Positions 34,651-43,195 of a stretch of DNA of 64,000 bases are shown one piece after another. Each line of letters begins with the position of its first letter. Within the stretch, counting starts at the first letter, position 1. Below the pieces are notes generated by a model. It searched no databases. It saw nothing but the letters and a program-made list of their open reading frames with translations, and had not been told where the DNA came from. Origin of the DNA: Polyangiaceae bacterium (GTDB lineage: Bacteria; Myxococcota_A; Polyangia; Polyangiales; Polyangiaceae); contig JACKEA010000001.1 of assembly GCA_020633235.1 (NCBI GenBank), forward strand, positions 682,001-746,000, given 5' to 3'. A program made the position numbers and the translations under genes.

Positions 34651-37051
34651 ACCCAAGCTGCCCCAAGAACCCTCGCAGCTTCTCCGCCGCGTCGTCTCGT
34701 TCCTGCTCGATACCGGTAAGCGTGACCCGGTACTTGTCCCACCAGCCCTTGAAGGCGGCGACGACGTGCTGACGATGCTCGGCGACGTAGCGCCCGAGGA
34801 TGGCGTCGAGGTCGGCTCGCAGGATGCCGAGCACCAGCTCGCATGCCGCTTCTTCATCGAGAGCTGATCGAGCCTCGGTGAGGCGCTTGGTGAAGTTGCC
34901 CTCCCTGGTCTTGAGCTGCTTCTTCACTTCGGAGAGCTGCTTCTTGAGCGCCTTCAGCTCGTCCTCGGAGAGCGCTGCCTCGTCGTCCTGCTCACCGTCT
35001 TCGTGGTCCTCGTCCCCCGAAGCCATAGCTCCCTTGACGGTCGCGTCCAGCTCGGCCTTCGTGGCCTCCAGCTCAGCGATGGCGTCGAGGTACTCAGGAA
35101 GCAGTCGCTTCACGAGCCGGTGGTCGAACGGGTTGTCCTTGGACTTTTTGTCGTCCATCGCGGTGAGAATGCTCGTCTCCCACGCCTCGACGAGGCCGAC
35201 GAACCCGCGGGCGGTGACCGTCTTGAGGTCGTTCTGGATGTCATGCCACCACGTGGCGACGACGCCAGACACTCGGAAGCGATCGAGGAGGCCCACGGGT
35301 CGAAGGGCCTCCTCGAAGCTCGTGAGCATGTCGGCTCGGAGCTTCATCAGTTCCTTGGACTCGGGCAGGTCCGCGATCCCCTGCTGGACGTTGTCCCACC
35401 AGCCCGACACTGCATCGGAGAGTGCCTTCTCCTTCTTCGTGACGCCCTTGTCTGCGTCGATACGCTTCTTGAGGTCTGCCTTGTCCGTGAGGTCTTCCTT
35501 GAAGTCGAGGTAACGCTCGTCTCGCTCAACAAGGAGGTGCCGCGGATCGAATCCATGGGCCTCGAAAGTCGAGCGCTTCTCCACCACCTCGCTCTTGGGG
35601 ATGCCGCCGTAGAGATGGGCACGGACATCGTGCGGCTCGGGTGGTGGAGCGTTGTCGGCGTAGCGGCGAATGTTGAGGTTATCGTCGTTGTGGAGAAGCT
35701 CCTCGCGGGTGACGACGCGGGCGAACCCCTCGATGTCCTCGAACGCCTTCCACGCCGAGACGACCTTCTCGATGTGCTCTGGGTACAGGTAGTTCTGCGC
35801 CCGGCCCTCGTAGAACTCACGGTCGGCGTTGATGAAGAGCACCTTGCCTTGCCGCTCCTTGGGCTTCGCTCCGGGGGCACGCAGCACCAAGATGCAGGCG
35901 GGGATGCCCGTGCCGTAGAAGAGGTTCGGGGCGAGGCCGATCACCGCGTCGAGGATGTCCTCGTTGAGGAAGCCCGAGCGGATCTCCCTCTCGGCTCCAC
36001 CACGGAAGAGCACGCCGTGGGGCATGACCGTCGCCACCATCCCGCCGGGACGCAGCACGCTGACCATGTGCTGCACGAACATCAGGTCGGCCTTCTTGCC
36101 GCTCTCGGGGCAGAAGCCGAAGCGGAACCGCTCGGGGAACGGGAGGCCTTCCTTGGTGTAGTTCTGGCTGAACGGCGGATTTGTGATCACCCGATCGAAG
36201 CGCATCAGCTCGCCGCCCTCGGTGTGTTGGGGGTCGGCGAGGGTGTCCTCGTGGCGGATGTCGGCGTCGGGGATGCCGTGCAGCAGCATGTTCATCTTCG
36301 AGATCGCCCAGACGCCGCCGTTCGACTCCTGACCGTACAGGCCGAGGTTCTTGGAGTTCAGCCGGTGCTCGTCGAGGTACTCCTTCGACAACACCAACAT
36401 GCCGCCCGAGCCCGAGCACGGGTCGTAGATCCGCATCCCCTCTTGAGGTTCGGCGAGGCGGACCATCATTCTGACGACCGAACGCGGCGTGTAGAACTCC
36501 CCGCCCTTCTTTCCGGCCGAGTCGGCGAAGTCGCGGATCAGGTACTCGTAGGCGGCGCCTAGGAGATCGGGGTACTCGAAGTCTTCGTTGCGAAGCCGGT
36601 GCTCCGAGAAGTGGACGATCAGGTCACGCAGCTTCTTGTCCGGGAGGAGCCGCTTGTTGCCGACCTGGGCGATGAAGTTGATGTGCGTGACGACGCCGCC
36701 GAGGGCGGTGTTCTCCTCCTCCAAGGCGGCGAGGGCCTTGTTCAGCCCGCTGCCCACGTCCTTGTGCAGCTCGTCGCGGAGGTACGCCCAGCGGGCCTGC
36801 TCGGGAACGTAGAACGTGTCCGCGTAGAAGCTCGGATGGTTGGCCCGCTTCTCCGCGTCGGCCTGGGACCGCCCCTTCTTGGTTTCCCGCTCGACGATCT
36901 CCTCGAACCTGGCGTCGAACACGTCGGAGCACCGCTTCAGGAAGAGGACCCCAAAGATGTACTCCTTGAACTCCGAGGCATCCATCTTGCCACGGAGCAG
37001 GTCGGCGGCAGCGAAGAGGTGGCGTTCGAGCTGGGGCAGCGTCAGGGGCAT
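34643..37051 (-). CDS. hsdM: Type I restriction enzyme, M (N6-adenine methyltransferase) subunit
   Basis: The 802-aa protein has an N-terminal HsdM_N helical domain, the SAM-binding motif I DPCSGSGG (210-217) and catalytic motif IV NPPF (291-294), in the order of gamma-class adenine methyltransferases. The C-terminal 300 residues are acidic and coiled-coil rich (EDHEDGEQDDEAALSEDELKALKKQLSEVKKQL in pattern). This makes it longer than the common 500-530 aa HsdM, but such long forms occur. It is first in the operon; the likely promoter lies in 37052-37270, where I see no other feature. Confidence 0.96.
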   Translation of the reverse strand: MPLTLPQLERHLFAAADLLRGKMDASEFKEYIFGVLFLKRCSDVFDARFEEIVERETKKGRSQADAEKRANHPSFYADTFYVPEQARWAYLRDELHKDVGSGLNKALAALEEENTALGGVVTHINFIAQVGNKRLLPDKKLRDLIVHFSEHRLRNEDFEYPDLLGAAYEYLIRDFADSAGKKGGEFYTPRSVVRMMVRLAEPQEGMRIYDPCSGSGGMLVLSKEYLDEHRLNSKNLGLYGQESNGGVWAISKMNMLLHGIPDADIRHEDTLADPQHTEGGELMRFDRVITNPPFSQNYTKEGLPFPERFRFGFCPESGKKADLMFVQHMVSVLRPGGMVATVMPHGVLFRGGAEREIRSGFLNEDILDAVIGLAPNLFYGTGIPACILVLRAPGAKPKERQGKVLFINADREFYEGRAQNYLYPEHIEKVVSAWKAFEDIEGFARVVTREELLHNDDNLNIRRYADNAPPPEPHDVRAHLYGGIPKSEVVEKRSTFEAHGFDPRHLLVERDERYLDFKEDLTDKADLKKRIDADKGVTKKEKALSDAVSGWWDNVQQGIADLPESKELMKLRADMLTSFEEALRPVGLLDRFRVSGVVATWWHDIQNDLKTVTARGFVGLVEAWETSILTAMDDKKSKDNPFDHRLVKRLLPEYLDAIAELEATKAELDATVKGAMASGDEDHEDGEQDDEAALSEDELKALKKQLSEVKKQLKTREGNFTKRLTEARSALDEEAACELVLGILRADLDAILGRYVAEHRQHVVAAFKGWWDKYRVTLTGIEQERDDAAEKLRGFLGQLGYA

Positions 37052-37270
37052 GATCGTCGTTCTCGGGCAACCTGGGGGTCACCCGGCGGAGCCCCCAAGG
37101 GACGCCACCGTAAGGGATCTCGCCTGCGTCGGGAACGGTTCCACCGCCGACAGGGTGCGTTCACGTGCCGATAGGTTCAAAAACCGGGTTGTTCGTCTCG
37201 GCACAGCAAAGCTGGACGCCAGTGTGGGCCTCGCGCCGTCGGATTCTCGAACGCATCTTGAACGGCCTTC

Positions 37271-37522
37271 TCATGCGATCTGGTGGTGACACTCCCCGCA
37301 CACAAGTCGCTGAACTGGATGAGTGAGGCCGCGGACGGCAGCTCCGACCAACAGTCCTACGACCGAACCGATCATCGCTCCGCGTGAGCCATCGTTGGCA
37401 GCTCCAATCGCTCCGCCGCCAATCGCACAGGCGATCGGGGCCACCAGCGCACCTCCCGCTTCCTCAACGGCTACGGCAACTACCCGGTTGCAGATCCGAC
37501 ACCACACACTGCTCTTGCTCAT
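37271..37522 (-). CDS. Small membrane protein with split CxxC pairs
   Basis: The 83-aa protein has CRIC (near residue 8) and CGEC (near 76), bracketing a central Gly/Ala-rich membrane stretch with glycine-zipper spacing (ACAIGGGAIGAANDG, GAMIGSVVGLLVGAAV). The two CxxC pairs could form one zinc or iron site joining the termini on the same side of the membrane. It lies just downstream of the XRE-TM regulator gene (22 bp) on the same strand, so the two are probably co-transcribed. Confidence 0.7.
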   Translation of the reverse strand: MSKSSVWCRICNRVVAVAVEEAGGALVAPIACAIGGGAIGAANDGSRGAMIGSVVGLLVGAAVRGLTHPVQRLVCGECHHQIA

Positions 37523-37543
37523 GAGAGTTCTCCTTCTGTTCGG

Positions 37544-38209
37544 TTACTCATCGACCTCGTCGTCGAAGTCGTCGTCGCTCGATCCGAGGTAGCTCGCGAC
37601 GGACACCACAGCCGCCACACCCGCGAGAATTGCCCCAACCCTTCCCGTGGCCCGGCTTGCCTCGACAGCGGATCCCAGCCTCGAAACCTCGGCCTGTAGC
37701 TGGGCGAGATCGGCCACCGCCTTTTCGAGGGCGCTTCGGTAGCGAAATGCGTCGTGCTCGAAGCGTCGAGCCTCTCGCAGGGCTTCGTCGCGAGCTTGCT
37801 CCGCTGCGATGAGGTTGCGCTTCGCCTCCCGTTCTCGTTCACGGACGTTGTCGCGTTCTTCGGTGAGGTCCCGGAGCTGCGCCCGCAGGTCGTGAGCCTG
37901 GCGCTCGAACTCGATGACGTGCTTCACGGCGGCCTCGTAGTCGGCTCGGGCAACGAGCTGCTCGGCGGCGGTCACACGCTCAGCCGCGTCAGTGCCGGCG
38001 ACGAGCTGACCAAGCTCGACCCCAAGAACGGGTGCGATCTCTTTCAACGTCTCGGGGGTCGGGTTGCGCTGAGCCTTGAGGATCCGCGAGATGGTGGACC
38101 GAGAAACACCAGCGCGGTCCGCAAGCCAAGAAGGGTTCTGGCCGATCTGGTCAAGAAGAGTCCCGATGCGGTCTCCGATCGGTGTGGTAGGGTCCCCTGT
38201 GCCTTGCAT
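37544..38209 (-). CDS. Membrane-anchored XRE regulator with coiled coil
   Basis: The 221-aa protein starts at ATG 38209 (MQGTGDPTTPIGDRIG). It has an XRE HTH (WLADRAGVSRSTISRILKAQ), then a coiled coil of about 90 residues (ERDNVREREREAKRNLIAAEQARDEA in pattern), then a C-terminal hydrophobic segment (VGAILAGVAAVVSVASYLG) and an acidic tail (SSDDDFDDEVDE). A longer start at 38290 is possible, but it would place the operator-like repeats inside the gene. The arrangement of a DNA-binding head, coiled-coil stalk and membrane anchor suggests a one-component membrane sensor or a regulator kept at the membrane. Confidence 0.85.
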   Translation of the reverse strand: MQGTGDPTTPIGDRIGTLLDQIGQNPSWLADRAGVSRSTISRILKAQRNPTPETLKEIAPVLGVELGQLVAGTDAAERVTAAEQLVARADYEAAVKHVIEFERQAHDLRAQLRDLTEERDNVREREREAKRNLIAAEQARDEALREARRFEHDAFRYRSALEKAVADLAQLQAEVSRLGSAVEASRATGRVGAILAGVAAVVSVASYLGSSDDDFDDEVDE

Positions 38210-38266
38210 TTGTTCAGCATGCGGTTCCGGCGGCAACAGCGCAAGCTGATGTGTGTTGCCAGTTGT

Positions 38267-38281
38267 GTTGCCACGGGCAAC
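38267..38281. promoter_or_regulatory. Inverted repeat in divergent promoter region
   Basis: GTTGCC-ACG-GGCAAC is a perfect 6-bp inverted repeat, and an additional GTTGCC lies at 38255-38260. It sits in the 183-bp space between the divergent XRE-TM gene and the operon starting at 38393, so it could control both. Confidence 0.5.
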
Positions 38282-38392
38282 GCTCTGCAAGTTCTTGATA
38301 CCTTGTTCTAGGCGGCAGCGCGTCTTCTTGTTTTTCTCCCTCGAACGAGGTAGAAAATCATGAAGTCACCGCGGCAGCAGCCTGGAGAACAC

Positions 38393-39028
38393 ATGAACAG
38401 CGAGTCCAAAGTCATCGACGAGCCCCGAACCGTCGCCCTTCGCCTTCGAGAGCTTGGTGTCGAGCCGAAGGTCCTGCGTGACGCCATCCTCGACGGTGAA
38501 GCGGCGCGTGAGTCCTGCACAGCCCACGATCCGGTGCAGATGCCTGGCTTTCTCGCTTGGGGCCGCGTTGTTCGAGGGCTCCGAGATCGACTCGTGCCGG
38601 ACAACTGGAAGGCAAGGGATCATCGAGGGTACGCAACGGTCGTCTCGCCTGACGAGAGCATCGCCATCGCCGTGGCAACCGGAAACGAGGTGACTGGCAC
38701 AGCGGGGGCCGGAGCAAGCACGAAGTACCCCAAGGGGGCGGCGACGGTGACGGCGGTCGAGTGCAACCAGCTTGAGCTGTTCGCTCCCGACCAGCCGAGC
38801 GTCGAGAAGCCAACTACTGTGACGTGGCTCTTGCTGATCCGCCGAGAGGGCGATGGAATTCACGCTGAGCTGTCGCGGCCCGAGCTGCTGGATACCAAGG
38901 GGTTCGTCGCTCGCTGGAGCGAGCGCATCCTGCTTGAGCTGATCGACGTGGAGCCCGAGCCGACGGTAGAACCCCACCACGACGTGGACGAAATCGAGAT
39001 CGAAGTGACCCGGCGAACCACAGCGTAG
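38393..39028 (+). CDS. Unknown protein, first gene of XRE-ImmA/nuclease operon
   Basis: The 211-aa protein starts at ATG 38393, which has TGGAG 8 nt upstream; a longer ATG at 38360 lacks one. It is a mixed alpha/beta soluble protein with GTAGAGASTKYPKGAATVTAVECNQLELF in pattern and a C-terminal acidic segment. No family is recognised. The stop is 9 bp before the XRE-ImmA gene, so they are co-transcribed. It could be the inhibitor or sensor partner of the protease. Confidence 0.75.
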   Translation: MNSESKVIDEPRTVALRLRELGVEPKVLRDAILDGEAARESCTAHDPVQMPGFLAWGRVVRGLRDRLVPDNWKARDHRGYATVVSPDESIAIAVATGNEVTGTAGAGASTKYPKGAATVTAVECNQLELFAPDQPSVEKPTTVTWLLLIRREGDGIHAELSRPELLDTKGFVARWSERILLELIDVEPEPTVEPHHDVDEIEIEVTRRTTA

Positions 39029-39037
39029 TCGGTCTCG

Positions 39038-40123
39038 ATGACATTCACTCCATCACGGCTGACCGTCGCGAGGAACCGGCGTGGTCTCTCGAAGACCGCG
39101 CTCGCGAAGCTCGTCGGGCTGACGGCTCGAAGCATCAGCGCCTACGAGAGCGGAGATACCGTGCCCACAGCCGACACGCTCGCGAGCTTGGCGGACGCCT
39201 TGGCGTTTCCGTCTGCGTTCTTTTCAATGCCCGACATCGACGAGCCGGTCCCCGCAGGGGCGAGCTTCCGAGCGCTCACCCGAATGACTGCTGGGCAGCG
39301 TGACTCCGCGCTTGCGGCAGGGGCGATCGCGATACAGTTGTCGGGGTGGATCGACCAGCGCTTCGATCTCCCCGACGTGCGTGTGCCGGATCTACGGGGC
39401 TACGAGCCCGAGGCCGCCGCGGAAGCACTACGAGCCCACTGGGACCTAGGGCAGCGGTCGATCCGCAACATGGTTCACGTGCTCGAAGCACATGGCGTCC
39501 GTGTGTTCTCACTCGCCGAGGAATGCGCCGAGGTGGACGCCTTCTCCTTTTGGCGTAACGACCGGCCTTTCGTCTTCTTGAACACGATGAAGTCGGCTGA
39601 ACGCAGTCGGTTCGACGCTGCACATGAGCTTGGTCACCTCACGCTGCATCGACATGGAGGCCCACGCGGGCGAGCGGCTGAGCACGAAGCTGATCAGTTC
39701 GCGTCCGGTTTCCTCATGCCGAGAGGCACTGTCCTCGCCACAGCGCCGCGAGTGCCGAGCTTGCGACGCCTCGTGGAGCTGAAGAAGAACTGGAACGTGT
39801 CTGTCGCAGCTCTGGCACATCGCCTACATGCCGTCGGTGTGCTCAGCGAATGGCACTACCGCCAGCTCTGCATTGACATGAACCAGCGCGGCTACCGGAA
39901 GCGTGAACCGGAGGGGACGCAACGAGAGACCTCGCAGGTGCTCAGCAAGGTACTCAAGGCGCTTAGAGCGGAGGGGATCACCAAGCAGGCGATCGCGAAG
40001 GAACTGGGCCTCCCGGCGGAGGAAGTGGAAACGCTGGTGTTTGGGCTCGCGCTCGTTTCCGTCGAAGGTGGGCATGACAACGCAGACGCCAAGACGAGCG
40101 CACCCAACTTGAGGCTGGTGTAG
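39038..40123 (+). CDS. XRE-ImmA/IrrE-type metalloprotease
   Basis: The 361-aa protein has an N-terminal XRE HTH (residues about 8-62; ARNRRGLSKTALAKLVGLTARSISAYESG in pattern) and an ImmA/IrrE protease domain with zinc motif HELGH (His196-Glu197-x-x-His200) and third ligand Glu217 in EHEADQFASGFLMP. Such fusions cleave a cognate repressor in response to DNA damage or phage signals, or serve as stress regulators. A C-terminal HTH-like segment (ITKQAIAKELGLPAEEVETLVFGLAL) adds a possible second DNA-binding part. The neighbouring PD-(D/E)xK gene follows after 46 bp. Confidence 0.95.
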   Translation: MTFTPSRLTVARNRRGLSKTALAKLVGLTARSISAYESGDTVPTADTLASLADALAFPSAFFSMPDIDEPVPAGASFRALTRMTAGQRDSALAAGAIAIQLSGWIDQRFDLPDVRVPDLRGYEPEAAAEALRAHWDLGQRSIRNMVHVLEAHGVRVFSLAEECAEVDAFSFWRNDRPFVFLNTMKSAERSRFDAAHELGHLTLHRHGGPRGRAAEHEADQFASGFLMPRGTVLATAPRVPSLRRLVELKKNWNVSVAALAHRLHAVGVLSEWHYRQLCIDMNQRGYRKREPEGTQRETSQVLSKVLKALRAEGITKQAIAKELGLPAEEVETLVFGLALVSVEGGHDNADAKTSAPNLRLV

Positions 40124-40169
40124 CGGTGATGATTCGGAACCTCGACGCGACGGTTCTTGGGCGAACGCT

Positions 40170-41132
40170 GTGGCTCTCTCGCTGAAGCAGTCTGCCGGCG
40201 TTCAGGCGCTGGCGCAGGCAATTCGTGACTTCCTACCCGGCAGCGGTGCTCGGCAGTGGAAGGGGCACGTGACGTTCGGAACGGTGGCCCGTGACTTGGG
40301 AGTCGACGACTACTGGGCCCCCAGTGGAAGCAAGGTGCCAAGATTGGTACGGCTCTTCGAGGGGACACTTCAGCACCGACCTCAGCAATTCGAGAAGCTC
40401 GTCCTGCGGATCGTCAGGGAGGGCCTGCGGTACCGAAGCGGAAAGGGCGACCCTGTTACCCCCGACGAGATCAAGACGATCAACGGCCACCTCATCGACG
40501 TGGGCTTCAAGTTTCCCGACCTGTGGGACGAGAGCTTTCTCAACGCCCTGGCATCGGATGATCGAAGTCGGGCCCAGCAGAACGTGGAGGCAGCCGAGCG
40601 GGACCGTGAGTCGAGAGCCTCCACATCCCAACAGCGGCAACATACGCTTCTCGAAATGAGGGGGCAGTTGGAGCAGCTCTTCATCGAGACCAACCGCCAG
40701 AAGGCCGGGCTGGATCTGGAGAAGCTCCTCAACGCGCTCTTTTCGACGTTCGACCTCGCGCCGAGAGAGCCGTTCCGCGTCGTGGGCGAGCAGATCGACG
40801 GCTCGTTCGAGCTTGACCACGACGTGTACCTGCTTGAAGCCAAGTGGGAGTCTGCTCCGCTCGCCGAGAAGGAGCTGCTGGTTTTCCGCGGCAAGATCGA
40901 GGGGAAGTCGTCGTTCACGAGAGGCGTCTTCCTGGCGATGAACGGGATCTCCGCCGACGCAAACACGGCCATCCGGTCGGGGAAGCAGCCGACGTTCTTC
41001 GTCATCACCGGGCACGATCTCATGATGGTGCTCCAAGGGGCACTGCCCCTCGATGACTTCATGAGGCGTCGCCGTCGTCTTCTCGCGGAGGAGGGGGCCG
41101 TCACGGCGACGTTCGACAGGGTGTCTGGTTGA
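40170..41132 (+). CDS. Restriction endonuclease-like PD-(D/E)xK protein
   Basis: The 320-aa protein has an N-terminal helical domain (about 1-130), a coiled-coil linker and a C-terminal nuclease domain with Glu184 (LDLEKLLNALF), Asp210 (GEQIDGSF) and Glu223-Ala-Lys225 (YLLEAKW). This is the E...D...ExK set of Mrr/restriction endonuclease-fold enzymes. A conserved FFVITGHDLMMVLQG follows. It resembles stand-alone predicted defence nucleases. It lies downstream of XRE-ImmA, probably in the same operon, which suggests that the regulator controls nuclease production. Confidence 0.85.
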   Translation: MALSLKQSAGVQALAQAIRDFLPGSGARQWKGHVTFGTVARDLGVDDYWAPSGSKVPRLVRLFEGTLQHRPQQFEKLVLRIVREGLRYRSGKGDPVTPDEIKTINGHLIDVGFKFPDLWDESFLNALASDDRSRAQQNVEAAERDRESRASTSQQRQHTLLEMRGQLEQLFIETNRQKAGLDLEKLLNALFSTFDLAPREPFRVVGEQIDGSFELDHDVYLLEAKWESAPLAEKELLVFRGKIEGKSSFTRGVFLAMNGISADANTAIRSGKQPTFFVITGHDLMMVLQGALPLDDFMRRRRRLLAEEGAVTATFDRVSG

Positions 41133-41260
41133 GCGCCGAACGTGGGGCGAGAGGACGCGCCAGCCCGTTGTGCCGGGAGGTTGCTCTTCCACGCCGCCCG
41201 TTGTCGGATTTCTTTCGGTCCCGTGCAAGATCGGCCTTTTGGTCTTGAGAGAGTGGGGAC

Positions 41261-42049
41261 ATGAATATCCCTGACCAATTCGCAGCGAAACTCCTGGACG
41301 ACCTACGGCCCCGCGAACGTGAAGCGCTCGGCTTGCGCTACCTGGACCAGTTCGCGATCCCTGATGTGGCCGAGCTTCTGGCCATCAAGCCCGACTCCGC
41401 ATCCGGCCACATCACCAAAGGACTGAAAGCGGTGGCGAAGATCATCGGCGCCACGCGGAATGACGCGGAGGCGCTCCTCGACGCGATCGGTGAGACTCAT
41501 GCCCGCCGCAACGCCAAGCGCACTGTACGACTGGAGCATCGGGGTGATGGGGCTACCGTCGGCATCCTGCCGCACCGGCAGATCATGGGTGGCGCTATTC
41601 GAGGGGATCACGAAACCGCCGAAATTTCCGCTTTCTTTCTGATGGACGTAGACGGCCAGTCGTTGTCGGTCGCAGCGGCACGTCGGTGGTATCTCGACGC
41701 GCCGTTGGCCCTTGGGCTGGCGCTCCGCAGACAAGTGCTTGCCGCAAAAGGGATCAAGGAGGCATCGGTCTTCGACCAGGAGGCCACAACGTACTTCTTT
41801 CCTGTCGGCTACGGCGCCGCGGAGCTGTACTACGAGACCAACTTCCTCCACCAACCGCTGACCTTGCCCCTGCCGCCGGGTCGAACCTTGATGGAGCATC
41901 TCCCGCCACGGCCCGAGATCGACCGCGACCAGCGCTCGACCCTCGTTCCCGATACGTGGCCGCTTCGCGTTCTGGATCTTGGTGAGTACCGCCCCAAGTA
42001 CGACGAAGACCTCGCACTCGACGCCGAGGAGAGCCTTCGCAAGCGATGA
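41261..42049 (+). CDS. Sigma-70 region-4-like HTH protein with unknown C-terminal domain
   Basis: The 262-aa protein begins LRPREREALGLRYLDQFAIPDVAELLAIKPDSASGHITKGLKAV in pattern, the layout of a sigma-70 region 4 HTH (residues 15-60), but there is no region 2. The remaining 200 residues form an alpha/beta domain with VFDQEATTYFFPVGYGAAELYYETN that I do not recognise. It could be a transcription factor or an anti-sigma-like decoy. ATG 41261 has GGGG upstream. The 128-bp gap before it shows nothing notable. Confidence 0.75.
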   Translation: MNIPDQFAAKLLDDLRPREREALGLRYLDQFAIPDVAELLAIKPDSASGHITKGLKAVAKIIGATRNDAEALLDAIGETHARRNAKRTVRLEHRGDGATVGILPHRQIMGGAIRGDHETAEISAFFLMDVDGQSLSVAAARRWYLDAPLALGLALRRQVLAAKGIKEASVFDQEATTYFFPVGYGAAELYYETNFLHQPLTLPLPPGRTLMEHLPPRPEIDRDQRSTLVPDTWPLRVLDLGEYRPKYDEDLALDAEESLRKR

Positions 42050-42167
42050 ACCCATGGAGCGCGAGGGGTGTGGCGCCGGCTCGGACTGGACGGACTGAGG
42101 GGGCTGCCTTGGCCCGCGGACGGGCATCCATGAGGACGGTCAGCCAATACAAGGGTACGGTCCTCGT

Positions 42168-42677
42168 ATGAACGACGGTGTGCACGAGAGGCTTGGAACA
42201 GTGAAGGCGGTCCTTCACGAGCTGATGACACCGGGGACGGGGTTGGACCTGGTGCTTACGGAGTATCACCGCATCCAGGACGACCCCGAACGTTTGGGGC
42301 TCTGCCACGACATCGCCACCGCCATCATCGCCGACTTGTGTGAGCGCGGTCGCGCCCAGGGGTGGACCTGGTGTCAGGCGCTCGTAGACGGTGGCGTCGA
42401 CCACTCCTGGGTGGAGTTCCAAGGTCTTCGCGTGGATATGGGTGACAATCACAAGCTCCGCGTTTCGTCAGCAGAGAACCCCGTGTTCACGGTCGAGAGT
42501 AGAGTTGTGCGACGAGACCCGGATGAGACGCTCTCCTGGATTCGGCAGCAGGACCAACGCAGAACTGCGGAGGCCGCGTACTTTCGTTGGCTGAGTAGGG
42601 GCTGTGGCCATGGTGCTGACCTTGAAGATTGGTTCGCCGCGGAGGTTGATCTTGGGCTTCGCCCTCCTGCCGGTTGA
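42168..42677 (+). CDS. Transglutaminase-like/DUF2934 small protein
   Basis: The protein has 169 aa. In the N-terminal part TWCQALVDGGVDHSWVEFQGLRVDMGD, Cys, His and Asp follow each other as in transglutaminase or peptidase folds (C...HxWxE..g..xD), but the spacing is short and this is tentative. The C-terminus, AEAAYFRWLSRGCGHGADLEDWFAAEVDL in pattern, is a good DUF2934 match. The combination is unusual. The start ATG is at 42168. Confidence 0.65.
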   Translation: MNDGVHERLGTVKAVLHELMTPGTGLDLVLTEYHRIQDDPERLGLCHDIATAIIADLCERGRAQGWTWCQALVDGGVDHSWVEFQGLRVDMGDNHKLRVSSAENPVFTVESRVVRRDPDETLSWIRQQDQRRTAEAAYFRWLSRGCGHGADLEDWFAAEVDLGLRPPAG

Positions 42678-42715
42678 GGGTTCAGCTCTTAGGCGGCATC
42701 GGCGTACAAGAGCTG

Positions 42716-43051
42716 ATGACCACCCGCTACCAGACCGACATCCGCGATCCCTCTCTCGCCCGATCTGCTCTCGCAGCAGCCGGTGCCGACTTCGCTGACC
42801 CCAACCAACTCCGGGCCACGATGAACGGCGTCGAGCTGACGTTCGACTTCACGGCGGGCGTGATCCACACCACGGCGGAAGCGGGGGACGTTGTTGCCCA
42901 ACTTCGGCAGCTCTACGCGGAAGCGCAGTTCATGGGTGAGCTGACACGACAGCGGGGCGAGGTGTTGGCCCGCGAGGTGCGGCCCAACGGGGACATCGTT
43001 CTCACGTGCTCGATGGTGTTCGAGGACGGCGATGCGAAGCGATGTCGCTGA
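42716..43051 (+). CDS. Small unknown protein near the right att site
   Basis: The 111-aa product starts at ATG 42716; an in-frame TTG at 42674 would overlap the previous stop codon. It has LTFDFTAGVIHTTAEAGDVVAQLRQLYAEAQFMGELTRQRGEVL in pattern and ends in a Cys/Arg tail. No family is recognised. It is the last gene of the island before the tRNA. Confidence 0.6.
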   Translation: MTTRYQTDIRDPSLARSALAAAGADFADPNQLRATMNGVELTFDFTAGVIHTTAEAGDVVAQLRQLYAEAQFMGELTRQRGEVLAREVRPNGDIVLTCSMVFEDGDAKRCR

Positions 43052-43195
43052 TGGCGAGACGGCGCTGGAAACGGATCTGGTTTCCACGTAGTTTCCAGGC
43101 CGAACGTGTTTTCGTGTCCTGTCCTGTCCCGTGGTGTCCGATCGGGTGTTCTGCAAGTCACCGGCTTTCATGCTGAAAACCGTGTGATTTCTGGG

